Part shown: positions 10,190 to 19,614 of the stretch, one piece after another
How the letters are laid out: every line of letters starts with the position of its first letter
Position numbering within the stretch: the first letter of the stretch is position 1
Assembly (NCBI RefSeq): GCF_014200505.1
Contig: NZ_JACHBX010000001.1
Span: 620,001-684,000, forward strand
Reading direction: 5' to 3'
Origin: Massilia aurea
Lineage (GTDB): Bacteria; Pseudomonadota; Gammaproteobacteria; Burkholderiales; Burkholderiaceae_D
Length of the DNA stretch: 64,000 nt
The notes under the pieces: model-generated
What the model was told of the DNA's origin: nothing
Database searches by the model: none
Seen by the model: the letters and a program-made list of their open reading frames with translations, nothing else
Position numbers and translations under genes: made by a program

Positions 10190-11548
10190 ATGCGGCTCAA
10201 GCAAAAAGTCATCATGCTGGCGGTCGCCCCGCTGGTCGTGGCGCTGTGCGCGATTACCCTCTACGTGCGCCAGCAAGCTGTCACTCTGGCGCAACAGCAG
10301 CGCGACACGATCGGCAGCGCCTACCTGGCCAGCAAGGAGGCCGAGCTGCGCCACTACGTCGAGCTGGCCACGCGCTCGATCGCGCACCTGACGCAGAGCG
10401 GGCGCAGCGACCCGGCCACGCAGGCCGAGGCAATCCGCATCCTGTCGTCGCTGAGCTACGGCGGCGACGGTTACTTTTTCGTGTATGACACGCGTGGCAA
10501 GAACCTCGCGCATCCGCGCCAGCCCGAACTGGTCGGCACCGACATGTGGAACTGGCGCGACTCGACCGGCTCACTCACCATCCAGCGCCTGATCGGGCTG
10601 GCACAGGGCGGCGGCGGGTTCCTGCGCTACACGTGGGCCAAGCCATCGAGCAAGACGGCGGCGCCCAAGCTCGGCTACGTGGTGCCGGTCGCGCACTGGG
10701 GCTGGGTCATGGGCACCGGCATCTACCTCGACGATGTCGAGGCGGCGCTCGAACTGGTCGAGGCCCAGCAGTCGCGCAACAGCGACCAGACGCTGCTGTG
10801 GATGGCCGTGCTGGCCACGCTGGCGACAATCGGCGTGGCCGGTGGCGGGCTGGCGCTGAACATCAGCGAAGGGCGCCTGGCCGACGCCAAGCTGCGCGCG
10901 CTGGCCCAGCGCGTGGTGGAGTCACAGGAAGAAGAGCGGGCGCGCCTGTCGCGCGACCTGCACGACGGGATCAGCCAGGCGCTGGTCTCGGTCAAGTTGC
11001 AGCTGGAGGCCGGCATCATCCGTCTCGACGGCGATGCCGGCAAGCGCGAACTGGCGCGCGCCGGCCTGGAGCGCACCGTCGAGCAGGTCAACACGGTGCT
11101 GGGCGAAGTGCGCCGCATTTCGCACGACCTGCGCCCGACGCTGCTCGACGACATGGGCCTGGCACCGGCGCTGGAATACCTGGCCCGCGAATTCGGCGAG
11201 GACGCCGGCACGCCGGTGCGCTTTCGCGCCGCCGGCGCCGTGGATGCGCTGCCCGACATGGTCGGCACGGTGCTGTTTCGCATCGCGCAAGAGGCGCTGA
11301 CCAATGTCGAGCGCCACGCCCAGGCGGGCACCATCGAGCTCTCGCTCGAGCGGGTGGCCAACCGCGTCAGCCTGTCGATTGCCGACGATGGCGTGGGCTT
11401 CGACACCGATGACGTGGCCGTGCACCCGAAGCGGGGCATCGGCTTGAGGAATATGATGGAACGGATGGAAGCGATCGGCGGACGCCTGTCGGTCAATTCG
11501 ACGTCCAGCGGCACCAGCGTGGTGGCCAGCATCGACTTGAAGGAGTAG
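10190..11548 (+). CDS. Single-Cache sensor histidine kinase (NarX/UhpB type)
   Basis: A 452-residue membrane kinase. TM1 is residues 8-27 and a periplasmic sCache_2 domain spans about 35-195, with the landmarks GGDGYFFVYD, HPRQPELVGTDMW and PVAHWGWVMGTGIYLDDV. TM2 is about 202-221. The HisKA_3 domain has H258 in LSRDLHDGISQAL, followed by a GHKL ATPase domain (ADDGVGFD, GIGLRNMMERM). sCache_2 domains in other bacteria bind short carboxylates such as pyruvate or acetate, fitting its position opposite cstA. The ribosome site is weak (AAGG 12 bases upstream), so the start is the least certain part. It sits 4 bp before its response regulator. Confidence 0.93.
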   Translation: MRLKQKVIMLAVAPLVVALCAITLYVRQQAVTLAQQQRDTIGSAYLASKEAELRHYVELATRSIAHLTQSGRSDPATQAEAIRILSSLSYGGDGYFFVYDTRGKNLAHPRQPELVGTDMWNWRDSTGSLTIQRLIGLAQGGGGFLRYTWAKPSSKTAAPKLGYVVPVAHWGWVMGTGIYLDDVEAALELVEAQQSRNSDQTLLWMAVLATLATIGVAGGGLALNISEGRLADAKLRALAQRVVESQEEERARLSRDLHDGISQALVSVKLQLEAGIIRLDGDAGKRELARAGLERTVEQVNTVLGEVRRISHDLRPTLLDDMGLAPALEYLAREFGEDAGTPVRFRAAGAVDALPDMVGTVLFRIAQEALTNVERHAQAGTIELSLERVANRVSLSIADDGVGFDTDDVAVHPKRGIGLRNMMERMEAIGGRLSVNSTSSGTSVVASIDLKE

Positions 11549-11552
11549 GGCA

Positions 11553-12185
11553 GTGAACGGTGAAACGAAAGAAGTGAAGATTCTGCTGGTGGACGACCAC
11601 CCTTTGGTGCGTGACGGCCTGCGCGCGCGGCTCGAGTCGGCGCCGCACCTGAACGTCGTGGCCGAAGCCGGCTCGAGCGCCGAAGCGCTCGAGCGCGCCG
11701 GCGAATACCATCCCGATTTGGTACTAATGGACGTGAACATGCGCGGCGGCAGTGGTATCGAAGCCACATTCCAGCTCACCGCGCGTTTTCCAGGTATTGC
11801 GGTCCTGATGTTGTCAATGCACGACAAACCGGAATACGTCAGTCAGGCAATGGGCGCCGGTGCCCGCGGTTACGTGCTCAAGGATGCGCCGGGCAAGGAC
11901 ATCGTGCTGGCCATCGACACCGTCATGGGCGGCGGTATTTATTACAGCGCCGCACTGGCGCGCCAGCTGGCCAATCCGGCCGTGCCGAGTGACCAGCTCA
12001 CGGCGCGCGAGCACGAAGTGCTGGGGCATATCGCCGCCGGCCAGTCGAACAAGCAGATCGCGCGCGACCTTGATCTGTCGGTGCGCACGGTCGAAACGCA
12101 CCGCCTGAACATCAAGCGCAAGCTGGGTATCGAAGGCCAGGCAGAGCTGATCCGGTTCGCGGTGCAGCGCGCCGGTGGTAACTGA
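11553..12185 (+). CDS. NarL/FixJ family response regulator
   Basis: A 210-residue DNA-binding regulator. The receiver domain (about 8-125) has D60 in LVLMDVNMRGG and the K in YVLKDA. The LuxR-type HTH (about 148-205) reads LTAREHEVLGHIAAGQSNKQIARDLDLS in family-typical order. It starts at GTG, 7 bases after AAGGAG at the end of the kinase gene, so the two are one operon. Its likely job is to activate the divergent cstA-ybdD operon through the TACG dyads in the shared promoter region (inference from position). Confidence 0.94.
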   Translation: MNGETKEVKILLVDDHPLVRDGLRARLESAPHLNVVAEAGSSAEALERAGEYHPDLVLMDVNMRGGSGIEATFQLTARFPGIAVLMLSMHDKPEYVSQAMGAGARGYVLKDAPGKDIVLAIDTVMGGGIYYSAALARQLANPAVPSDQLTAREHEVLGHIAAGQSNKQIARDLDLSVRTVETHRLNIKRKLGIEGQAELIRFAVQRAGGN

Positions 12186-12276
12186 TGGTCAATACGGGCT
12201 GTCCGGTAGGAAACTTCGATTTGCTTTATGGCATTCGGTGCAATAAGATTGCCTGGATACTACTTTGAAACTTTCC

Positions 12277-13443
12277 ATGGCAGAGCAGGAAACATATCCG
12301 CTGGTGGCAATCGAGCCGGTCGCGAATGCGCAAAATGAATGGGTCGCGCTCAACGTGCGCCTGGCGCCGGGCGCCGACCTGTCGCAGCGCCTGCACACCG
12401 TGTTCGGCACGCCCGACCTGTTGGCCGCCGTCGCGCCACTCGACTGCCTGCTGACGCTGGACGACCCGCTCCATTTGACCGCCGAGGTGCTGGCGCTGTT
12501 GCCCGCCGATCGCGTCGGTTTCGTGATCGACGCAAACGCGCTGGTCACCGATGGCGTGGCGCAAAAGCTCGTCGAACTGCATGCCTGCGGTTACCGCATC
12601 TGGCTGGACGGCGATATTCCCGACGGCGTCACCGCGCCGCCCGCGCTGCGCTCGGTCGCGCGCAACTGCCGCGTCGCCCCATTGCCGCCCGGACGCCTGG
12701 TGGCCCTGTTCGCCCCGCACATCGCCTACGGCGTCGATAGCGCGCGCCGCTTCTTCGGTTGCGAGATCGCCGGCTTTGACTGGTTCATCGGCGACTACGC
12801 CTACGATCCGGACATCGCGCCGTCGCCTGACGACGACGGCAGTTCGCGCCGCCGCATCCTCACGCTGCTCGGTTTGCTGGCGCGCGACGCCGACTCGTGC
12901 GAGCTCGAAGAGCAAGTCAAGCAGGATCCGGCACTGGCCTACAACCTGCTCAAACTGGTCAATTCGGCCGCGTTCACCGTCGCCACGCAAGTGACCAGCT
13001 TTGGCCAGGCGATCACGGTGCTCGGTCGGCGCCAGTTGCAGCGCTGGCTGCAACTGCTGCTGTACGCGCGCCAGCAACCGGACGGCTTGCCCAACCTGCT
13101 GCTGCCCCTGGCCGCGCGCCGCGGCGCCCAGCTCGAAGCGCTCGCGCGCCTGCAGGGCGACGACCGCGACGCGCAGGACCTGGCCTTCATGACTGGCGTG
13201 TTCTCGTTGCTCGACCGGCTGCTGCACATGCCGATGTCCGAGATCGCGGCCGAGCTCTACCTGCCCGAGGACGTCTACGGCGCGCTCGTGCATCACAGCG
13301 GCCAGCTGGGCGCGTGGCTCGAACTGGTCGACGCCAATCCGACCGAGACGGTGCTGCAGGCCGCCGGCGTGAGCCTGGAGCACTGGTGGAGCAGCCAGCT
13401 GCATGCCTACCACTGGGCGATCGAGGTAGGCCGCAATGTCTGA
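12277..13443 (+). CDS. HDOD domain protein with degenerate EAL-like N-terminus
   Basis: A 388-residue YuxH-like signalling protein. The N-terminal part (about 1-190) resembles the fold of EAL domains but lacks the catalytic motif. The HDOD domain (about 190-385) contains [20 protein letters not shown] and [17 protein letters not shown], the usual HDOD landmarks. HDOD proteins are non-catalytic HD relatives that act as scaffolds or regulators in signalling and motility. I chose the ATG at 12277; a TTG 12 bases earlier is possible and no strong ribosome site is visible. It overlaps the next gene by 8 bases, so the two should be co-expressed. Confidence 0.88.
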   Translation: MAEQETYPLVAIEPVANAQNEWVALNVRLAPGADLSQRLHTVFGTPDLLAAVAPLDCLLTLDDPLHLTAEVLALLPADRVGFVIDANALVTDGVAQKLVELHACGYRIWLDGDIPDGVTAPPALRSVARNCRVAPLPPGRLVALFAPHIAYGVDSARRFFGCEIAGFDWFIGDYAYDPDIAPSPDDDGSSRRRILTLLGLLARDADSCELEEQVKQDPALAYNLLKLVNSAAFTVATQVTSFGQAITVLGRRQLQRWLQLLLYARQQPDGLPNLLLPLAARRGAQLEALARLQGDDRDAQDLAFMTGVFSLLDRLLHMPMSEIAAELYLPEDVYGALVHHSGQLGAWLELVDANPTETVLQAAGVSLEHWWSSQLHAYHWAIEVGRNV

Positions 13444-15496
13444 CGTGCGCGACCTGGCCCCGACCGCCTTCGTCCAGGGCACGAGCGCCGTCTGCGACGC
13501 CGTCCTGCGCCTGCGCGGCGACGCGCTGGCCACGGAGCTGGGTCGCCTGGCGCGCATCCTGACGGGCAGCGCACAGGGCCGCTTCGTGGCCGGCCCGGGC
13601 CTGGTCGACCCCGGTCCGCCGGGCGGACGCTTGCTGCGCCATGCGGTGGCGGTGGGCCTCGAGCAATTCGGCTGGTATGAAGTGAGCGGCTTTGACGACC
13701 ATGCCGGGGCCAGCGCCCACGCGCTCGCCGCGCTCGCGCAACTGACGGCGAGCCTGATGCAGATGCACTCGCTGGCGCAGCGCTCGACCCACGCCTACGC
13801 CCAGATGGAAGCGCAACTGGCACACCAGTCGCAGATCCTCGACCAGATCCACGAGTCGGTGCTGACGATGGACCAGATGGGCTATATCACCAGCTGGAAC
13901 CGGGGCGCCGAACGCCTGTTCGGGTACACATCGTTCGAAGCGGTGGGCCGCAACATCCTGTTCTTGTACGCCGACGAAGACTTGGGCGACGAGGAGGGTG
14001 CGCTGCCCGACCTGTTCGCGGAGCACGGCGGACGCATGATGGAGGTGAAACGCCGCAAGAAGTCGGGCGACATCTTCTGGGCCAGCCTGTCACTCTCGCC
14101 ACTGCGCGACCTGGCCGGCCGCCCGAACGGCCTGATCGCCTACCTGACCGATATCACCGAACGCAAGCAGGCCGAAGAACAGCTGCACCACCTGGCCTAC
14201 TACGACGAGCTGACCGGCCTGCCAAACCGCACGCTGTTCGCGCGCCTGGTCGACCAGGCTCTGATGGTGGCGCAGCGCAACGAGACGGCCGGCTGCATCC
14301 TGTTCATCGATCTGAACCGCTTCAAGCGCATCAACGACACGCTGGGCCGGCGCATCGGCGACGAACTGCTCAAGCAGGTCGGCCAGCGCTTCAAGGCCAC
14401 GCTGCGCGACGAAGACCTGGTGGCCCGCCTGTCGGGCGACGAATACGCAGTGGGCCTGGCCGACGTGCGCCAGCACTTCGAAGCCACCACGGTGGCGCAG
14501 AAACTGCAGGCCGCGCTCGACGCGCCCTTCATCATCGGCGGCCACGACCTGCGCGTGGGCGCCAGCATCGGCATCAGCGTCTACCCGCAGGACGGCAACG
14601 ACGCCGAAACGCTGCTGGCGCTGGCCGACATCGCGATGGAACGGGCAAAGGGCGACGACGCCAACCCGGACCGCAGCGTCGCGTTCTACAGCCAGGACAT
14701 GAACAAGGGCATGCAGGAGCGCATGCGCATCGAATCCGGCCTGCGCCATGCGCTGGGCAATGGCGAACTGGTGCTGTACTACCAGCCGAAGTTCGAAATC
14801 GCCAGCGGCCGCCTGGTGGGCGCGGAAGCGCTGGTGCGCTGGATGCATCCCGAGCGCGGCATCGTGCCGCCCGGCGAATTCATCCCGCTGGCTGAAACCA
14901 CGGGCCTGATCGTCCAGGTGGGTGAGTGGGTGCTGGAAGAAGCCTGCGCGCAGGCGTCGATCTGGCAGCGCTCGGGCATCGCCCCATTCCGCGTCGCGGT
15001 GAACGTGTCGGCGCGCGAGTTCACGCCGTCGCTGCCGGAACGCGTGGCCACCACACTGCGGCGCTATCAGCTCGACCCGTCGTGGCTGGAGCTGGAGATC
15101 ACCGAGAGCACGCTGATGCACGACGTGGATCGTGTGACGGCGATCATGGACCAGATCACGGCGCTGGGCGTGTCGCTGTCGCTGGACGATTTCGGGACCG
15201 GGTTCTCGAGCCTGTCGTATCTGAAGCGGTTCCCGATTCATACCTTGAAGATCGACCGGTCGTTCACAATGGGGATTCCGGCGGATGGGAGCGATTGCGC
15301 GATTGCGGGGACGATCATCAGTATGGCGCGGCAGTTGTGTTTGCGTGTGATTGCCGAAGGTGTCGAGACGCTGGACCAGCTGGCGTTCTTGCGCGGGGCA
15401 GGGTGTGATGAGGTGCAGGGGTATTTGTATGCGGCGCCGTTGCCGGCGTATGCGTTCGAGAAGGCGTTGCGGGAGAACTGGGCGTTGGTGGGGTGA
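13436..15496 (+). CDS. PAS-GGDEF-EAL protein, probable c-di-GMP phosphodiesterase
   Basis: A 686-residue cytoplasmic protein. An unassigned N-terminal region (about 1-125) is followed by a PAS domain (about 135-250, [26 protein letters not shown]). The GGDEF-type domain carries SGDEY instead of GGDEF ([10 protein letters not shown]), which predicts a weak or inactive cyclase that may bind GTP. The EAL domain is intact: [37 protein letters not shown] and EGVET. The net activity is therefore probably c-di-GMP hydrolysis. Its start lies inside the HDOD gene, which suggests a shared signalling role. Confidence 0.92.
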   Translation: MSDVRDLAPTAFVQGTSAVCDAVLRLRGDALATELGRLARILTGSAQGRFVAGPGLVDPGPPGGRLLRHAVAVGLEQFGWYEVSGFDDHAGASAHALAALAQLTASLMQMHSLAQRSTHAYAQMEAQLAHQSQILDQIHESVLTMDQMGYITSWNRGAERLFGYTSFEAVGRNILFLYADEDLGDEEGALPDLFAEHGGRMMEVKRRKKSGDIFWASLSLSPLRDLAGRPNGLIAYLTDITERKQAEEQLHHLAYYDELTGLPNRTLFARLVDQALMVAQRNETAGCILFIDLNRFKRINDTLGRRIGDELLKQVGQRFKATLRDEDLVARLSGDEYAVGLADVRQHFEATTVAQKLQAALDAPFIIGGHDLRVGASIGISVYPQDGNDAETLLALADIAMERAKGDDANPDRSVAFYSQDMNKGMQERMRIESGLRHALGNGELVLYYQPKFEIASGRLVGAEALVRWMHPERGIVPPGEFIPLAETTGLIVQVGEWVLEEACAQASIWQRSGIAPFRVAVNVSAREFTPSLPERVATTLRRYQLDPSWLELEITESTLMHDVDRVTAIMDQITALGVSLSLDDFGTGFSSLSYLKRFPIHTLKIDRSFTMGIPADGSDCAIAGTIISMARQLCLRVIAEGVETLDQLAFLRGAGCDEVQGYLYAAPLPAYAFEKALRENWALVG

Positions 15497-15548
15497 GAGG
15501 ACAGAACTCCCTCACGCAGCCGATGATTATGTATAATGCCGTGCAACA

Positions 15549-15638
15549 GGAAGCGTGGCCGAGTGGTTGAAGGCAGCAGTCTTGAAAACTGCCGACGGTG
15601 TGAGCCGTTCGTGAGTTCGAATCTCACCGCTTCCGCCA
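15549..15638 (+). tRNA. tRNA-Ser (anticodon UGA)
   Basis: A 90-base class II tRNA. The acceptor stem GGAAGCG pairs with CGCTTCC; the anticodon arm is GCAGT-CTTGAAA-ACTGC with TGA in the loop; there is a long variable arm, a T arm with GTTCGAATC, and an encoded CCA end. It reads UCA/UCG serine codons. A TATAAT box lies at 15532-15537, about 11 bases upstream. An accessory region with atypical base composition starts just downstream, so this tRNA may have been an integration site. Confidence 0.97.
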
Positions 15639-15653
15639 AGGATACTAAGCAAG

Positions 15654-15678
15654 AGCCCCACATGCTGGGGCTTTTTTT
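15654..15678 (+). terminator. Intrinsic terminator of tRNA-Ser
   Basis: Stem AGCCCCA / TGGGGCT with a 5-base loop (15654-15672), running into seven T residues. It lies 16 bases after the CCA end of the tRNA. Confidence 0.93.
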
Positions 15679-15766
15679 CGTCTTCTCATCGAGGGAATTT
15701 CAACGTTGCAGTTCGCAGTCCTCCTGTCCAGTCGAGTAATCATATTGAGAAGCAATGCACAATATG

Positions 15767-15803
15767 TCGGCAAATATGGATAAGTGCCGATCTTTTGTAT
15801 AGA
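15767..15803 (+). promoter_or_regulatory. Promoter and possible operator of the abiE-type unit
   Basis: A dyad TCGGCA-N12-TGCCGA (15767-15790) is followed by TGTATAGA (15796-15803), a good -10 element only 9 bases before the ATG. The transcript may therefore be leaderless. AbiEi antitoxins repress their own promoters by binding inverted repeats, so the dyad is a candidate site (inference). Confidence 0.5.
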
Positions 15804-15811
15804 CTGGCCAC

Positions 15812-16417
15812 ATGAGCGAATCAGCTGAACGAATTCTTGCACTTGCAAAGTCTAAAGGCATACTGCGTACACGAGATGTCGACATTGCCGGTGCACCGCG
15901 CGCGCTGCTCGCCTCGCTGGCCGACGACGGGCGGCTGCTCAAACTCGGCCGCGGGCTGTATACGCTGCCCGACCGGGCTGCGTCGGAGCACGAAAGCTTT
16001 GCTGAAGTAGCTGCACGCAGCGAAAGCGGGGTGCTGTGCCTGCTTTCCGCGCTGCGTTTTCATGATTTGACTACGCAGCAGTCGTCCGACATCTGGCTCG
16101 CCATCCCACACAAGGCCCGTGCTCCGCGCTTCGATTATCCGCCGCTCCGGATCATCCGCATGTCGGGGTTGGCAATGACCGAGGGCGTCGAGATTGTAGA
16201 CGTTGGTGGTGCCCAGGTACGCGCGTTTAATGTTGCGAAGACGGTTGCTGACTGCTTCAAATTCCGCAACAAGATCGGCCTCGACGTAGCGCTCGAGGCC
16301 TTGCGTGAAGCCTGGAACGATAAACGCGCGACGATGGACGACCTGTGGTGCTATGCCGAGATCTGCCGGGTAGCGAACGTCATGCGACCGTATCTGGAAA
16401 CAGTGGGGGCCGTATGA
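15812..16417 (+). CDS. AbiEi family type IV antitoxin
   Basis: A 201-residue protein of the AbiEi/COG5340 family. It has an N-terminal winged-HTH (about 5-60: ILRTRDVDIAGAPRALLASLADDGRLLKLGRGLYTLP in family order) and a C-terminal antitoxin domain with FNVAKTVADCFKFRNKIGLDVALEAL. In AbiE systems it represses its operon and blocks the toxic nucleotidyltransferase AbiEii. The reading frame is intact. Its stop overlaps the toxin start (ATGA), the classic layout. The neighbouring toxin is broken, so this is now an orphan antitoxin, possibly kept as a repressor or simply decaying. Confidence 0.88.
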   Translation: MSESAERILALAKSKGILRTRDVDIAGAPRALLASLADDGRLLKLGRGLYTLPDRAASEHESFAEVAARSESGVLCLLSALRFHDLTTQQSSDIWLAIPHKARAPRFDYPPLRIIRMSGLAMTEGVEIVDVGGAQVRAFNVAKTVADCFKFRNKIGLDVALEALREAWNDKRATMDDLWCYAEICRVANVMRPYLETVGAV

Positions 16418-17278
16418 AAGCAGCGAATCGTGGCGCATCGGTGCGTGCACGGTTACTGAATCGCGCGAAGGCCGACAGGATAGACTTCAACCTGATCCTG
16501 ACGCGGTATTCGCTCGAGCGGCTGTTGTACCGTTTGAGCGTCTCGTCCTGGGCCGATCAGTTTTTGCTGAAGGGCGCGCTCCTCTTCGATCTGTGGTTCG
16601 ATCAGCCGCACCGGCCGACCCGTGACATCGACTTGCTTGGCTTCGGGCCGTCCGAAATTGACGACCTGGTCGAAGTTTTTCAGCAGGTCTGTGTTCAGAC
16701 GTCTGACGATGGCATGGTCTTCGACCAAACTAGCGTGCAGGCAGCGCGGATTCGCAAGGACGCCAACTATGAGGGTGTGCGTGTGACGCTGACCGGCAAA
16801 CTGGACGTTGCGCGTTGCGCGCTGCTTGGTGCAGATCGACATTGGCTATGGCGATGCCATTACGCCAGCGGCAGAACTCGTGTAATTTCCGGCGCTTCTT
16901 GAAGATGTCGCGCCGCCATCGCTGCGTGCCTATCCGGTATAAACCGTGATCGCCGAGAAGTACGAAGCGATCGTCAGTCTGGCTATGACCAACACACGTT
17001 TGAAAGATTATTTCGATATGTGGTTTCTTGCGACCTACGCAAAGACTGATGAGGCTGTTCTCCGTCAAGCCATCCAAGCAACATTGGCCCGCCGCCGAAT
17101 TGAGGTTCCGACAGCGCTACCTCTTGGGTTGTCTGATGCTTTTGCGGCGAGTCTGATAAAACAGCAGCAGAGGCGTGCATTTCTCTCCAAAAGCAAACTC
17201 ATCGCGCCAGGTTTGGAGGAGGTGTTACCTGTTCTGCGGTGCCCGTTAGGATTACCCGACAGCGGAGCGGCCGTCTAA
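16414..17278 (+). pseudogene. AbiEii nucleotidyltransferase toxin, disrupted
   Basis: The reading frame opens normally (MKAANRGASVRARLLNRAKA) and has the nucleotidyltransferase core FLLKGALLFDLWF then RPTRDIDLLGFG. It shifts frame near 16826-16832. In the new frame the sequence continues as family-like VQIDIGYGDAITPAAELV, then meets TAA at 16883 and again at 16940, and resumes as VIAEKYEAIVSLAMTNTRLKDYFDMWFLA to a stop at 17278. One frameshift plus two nonsense changes mean no active toxin. The two in-frame stops replace residues that are sense codons in relatives. Confidence 0.85.
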
Positions 17279-17673
17279 GAGTTCATATTGGCGCTGGTAT
17301 GGGTGGACTACACTGCCTAACGCGTTGATTCTTCTTTGATTCATGTGGTTGATAGCACTGAAACCTCCGCTAGCTCCGCGTAAGCCCTCCGCCTCCTCGT
17401 ATCGTAGACACTGCTGAGGAGCTTCCCGTCGATTGTCATCTTTACGAACCGAATGTCGGCACAGTGCCTGATCTCGTCAATCGACCTGTCGCATAGTGAG
17501 AAAGGGATCAAATGGCTGGGTTCAATTTCGGAAAACAGGCACAGGCTCATTGCCATCATAACGTGCGACCTTAGTGTCGAGGCCGTGTCGATTTGCCGGA
17601 CCTGGCCCTCTTCCATGGTTTGACCCTCTACCATGCTTGAATCGGGTGAAAACGCTTGATACGAGGCGTCTGG

Positions 17674-17810
17674 ATATTCCAGCTTGCATAGCCGCCTTAC
17701 GCGGTGCTTGCTGCATTCGATGTCTTTGGCATTGAGCAAACGCCACATTTTCACTGCGCCAGGCGCGCAGCGATGGGCTGCCTTGAGCCTGACGATTCTG
17801 CACGCGAGGC
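17674..17810 (-). pseudogene. IS3 family transposase (OrfB) remnant
   Basis: On the minus strand a short stretch reads RIVRLKAAHRCAPGAV then KMWRLLNAKDIECSKHRVRR. This matches the N-terminal part of IS3-type OrfB transposases, where a basic AHR...G...WRLLN...C.KHRVARL pattern precedes the catalytic DDE domain. Sequence on both sides is unrelated, no DDE domain follows and no terminal repeats were seen, so it is a fragment. The frame stays open to 17341, but that extension has no transposase character. Confidence 0.6.
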
Positions 17811-18373
17811 ACGATTATGACTGCATACACTTGGCCGGGCCATTCCGAACGCGTAGGCAGACTGAGGCTGATAGCGAACCTACGGCAAAGCATATTTACC
17901 GGAAACTCGCTGCGGTGATCGCCGATGATTTCTCACTTCAATGGCAACTTCTTCCCCGTCATGTCAATCTCTTGGGGAAATTACCCCCTATTCAGATATC
18001 GATAAGTCCGGACCAACGCCGTGTGACACTCTGACGTGTGTTGGATTCTGTCTTTGGTAGGCATTCTTTACGTGTTATTGCATCAATGAGTGGTGAAGGA
18101 AAACTTTACGGCTTCATGGCTTCAAATCGTGATGCGGTGAGAATATGCGTATTTTTAAGAATGAGCACAATGCTATCCTATCGAGGTCGATTCGGCTGTG
18201 ACCTCTACGCCCCTCACGATTCCTGATTTGGACTTCAAGTAGAGAAGGGAAAAAGGTTCAGCATTTGTAGCGTGTATTGATTGAGAAATGGGGGGAGTTG
18301 TTTCGTAAGGGACGGGAAATTTGTCAATCTGGCGGCGTATGCGCTTCTTCACATCGACGAGCTGCCCCATTGC

Positions 18374-18481
18374 ATGCATATGATATCCAAAGTAATTCTG
18401 GCAGGTATTTTAATTTTTATTTCAGTACTCACTTTGCTTTTGATAGTACGTTTATTTCCTCTGGCGCAGTCTTTAAAATAA
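18374..18481 (+). CDS. Possible small single-span membrane peptide
   Basis: A 35-residue frame from ATG at 18374, consisting mostly of one hydrophobic helix (KVILAGILIFISVLTLLLIV). No ribosome site is visible, and the frame also stays open upstream to a TTG at 18281. It lies 111 bp before the AT-rich gene at 18593. It resembles small toxic or holin-like peptides only in general form; it may be chance. Confidence 0.2.
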   Translation: MHMISKVILAGILIFISVLTLLLIVRLFPLAQSLK

Positions 18482-18592
18482 TTTTGGAGCTTGAAGATGG
18501 CTAGCCGGATTCGGACAAATGGAGATTATTGAATTCGAATGAAGTTGTTGAAATATTAAGATTAAATTATTTTACTTTTTAAATTTCGAAAT

Positions 18593-19492
18593 ATGACTAA
18601 CCATCACCAAATATCAGATGCCATAGAAGAAATAGCAAAGCATAAAAATCAGATAATAAAGAGTGTTAATGACGCATGGCTCCTGTGCGACTTCTCACTC
18701 TCTGAGCCCGAAATTATAAAAAGCTTTGTAATGGAAAAAGGTAAGGGAATTGATTTTCTAAATAAAAATGTCGCTACATTGATAAATGGAGCGCAATCCC
18801 GTTTTGTCATAAAATTTGGTGGAGTTTTTGCGCATCAGCGACCATATATAAAGCGAACTTCAAGGAATTGCCTGAAAAAGAAGGGTACGAATTCGACCGA
18901 AACATGTGAATTGGCAGACTTGCTTTGTCTGCATGTTTTTGTTGATAGCGAAAAGAATGTAATAACATCTCAAGCCAGTTTTTTTCAAGCAAAAAAATCA
19001 GAAGCTATCGATAATCAAACCCAAAGATGGTTTTACGATTTAGATAATGAATTTTCATACAAAGCGTCTGCATTTTGGGAGAGGACTTCTGCAGGCAACG
19101 CATCCAGAGCTATGCCTTCATGGGGAGAGCATAGAAGTAGTGCATTTCAGTACCTTTTGCTCCTGAGTGGCAATCCAACTGTTAGATTGAGTCCTTGGAA
19201 TGTCGAGCATAAACACAAATTCGGATTTTTCCTCTACAAGTTAATAACTTTTTCTACTGGGAAAACCTACGATTATAAAGACAGGCTCGCTGGTGGCTGG
19301 TCTTCTATCGTCAACGATGTGTTGCAGATGGGGAGCAGAACAATGAAAGGTAAACCTAGAAACAGCCCCGGTTTGGATGAAGTTATTGATTATTTTAATG
19401 ACTTTAGAGACCATGACAAGCAAGTCATGGATGTAAATGGTCCGGGTGTGACGATGCTTTTGTCTATTGTGCAGGACACCGATAGACAGTAG
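18593..19492 (+). CDS. Uncharacterised protein with D...QxK nuclease-like signature
   Basis: A 299-residue cytoplasmic protein in clearly AT-rich DNA, unlike the GC-rich core around it. I do not recognise a named family. The segment CELADLLCLHVFV (E106, D109) followed by SQASFFQAKKSEA (Q132, K134) has the spacing of the E-x-x-D ... Q-x-K core of PD-(D/E)XK restriction-type nucleases of the Mrr-like branch. The rest is rich in aromatic and basic residues (W146, W162, W177, W202, W236). No signal peptide or membrane span. No strong ribosome site before the ATG. Location in a decayed accessory region beside a GIY-YIG protein suggests a defence role, which is inference. Confidence 0.6.
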   Translation: MTNHHQISDAIEEIAKHKNQIIKSVNDAWLLCDFSLSEPEIIKSFVMEKGKGIDFLNKNVATLINGAQSRFVIKFGGVFAHQRPYIKRTSRNCLKKKGTNSTETCELADLLCLHVFVDSEKNVITSQASFFQAKKSEAIDNQTQRWFYDLDNEFSYKASAFWERTSAGNASRAMPSWGEHRSSAFQYLLLLSGNPTVRLSPWNVEHKHKFGFFLYKLITFSTGKTYDYKDRLAGGWSSIVNDVLQMGSRTMKGKPRNSPGLDEVIDYFNDFRDHDKQVMDVNGPGVTMLLSIVQDTDRQ

Positions 19493-19564
19493 ATCCAGGG
19501 CAAGATGGTAGACTAACGTGTCGGCATTGTTTACCTTGGTCAGGGTTCGGGATGTCGGATGTCG

Positions 19565-19580
19565 GTAAGTTCTAACTTAC
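19565..19580. promoter_or_regulatory. Perfect 16-bp palindrome upstream of HTH/GIY-YIG gene
   Basis: GTAAGTT-CT-AACTTAC is a perfect 7+7 dyad placed 34 bases before the ATG at 19615, just upstream of TTGAGT-N17-TTATAG, a plausible promoter. A tandem GGATGTC repeat precedes it. It is the size of a phage-repressor-type operator, and the gene it precedes begins with a CI-like HTH, so autoregulation is likely. Confidence 0.6.
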
Positions 19581-19614
19581 GGTTGAGTTAATTAAATATG
19601 GACGATTATAGAAC

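Larger units (their letters stand above)
17279..18592. other. Gene-poor accessory stretch
   Basis: About 1.3 kb without a convincing intact gene. It holds an IS3 transposase remnant on the minus strand (17674-17810), several overlapping short frames of 60-140 codons with no family resemblance, and one possible small membrane peptide near 18374. Base composition becomes steadily AT-richer toward 18.6 kb, which suggests layered insertions and decay. Confidence 0.6.

Noticed and set aside
12226-13557. 443-codon minus-strand frame over the HDOD gene
   Set aside because: Antisense shadow of a GC-rich gene with no recognisable domain.
17684-18034. 116-codon plus-strand frame
   Set aside because: It runs opposite the IS3 remnant, has no ribosome site and no family resemblance.
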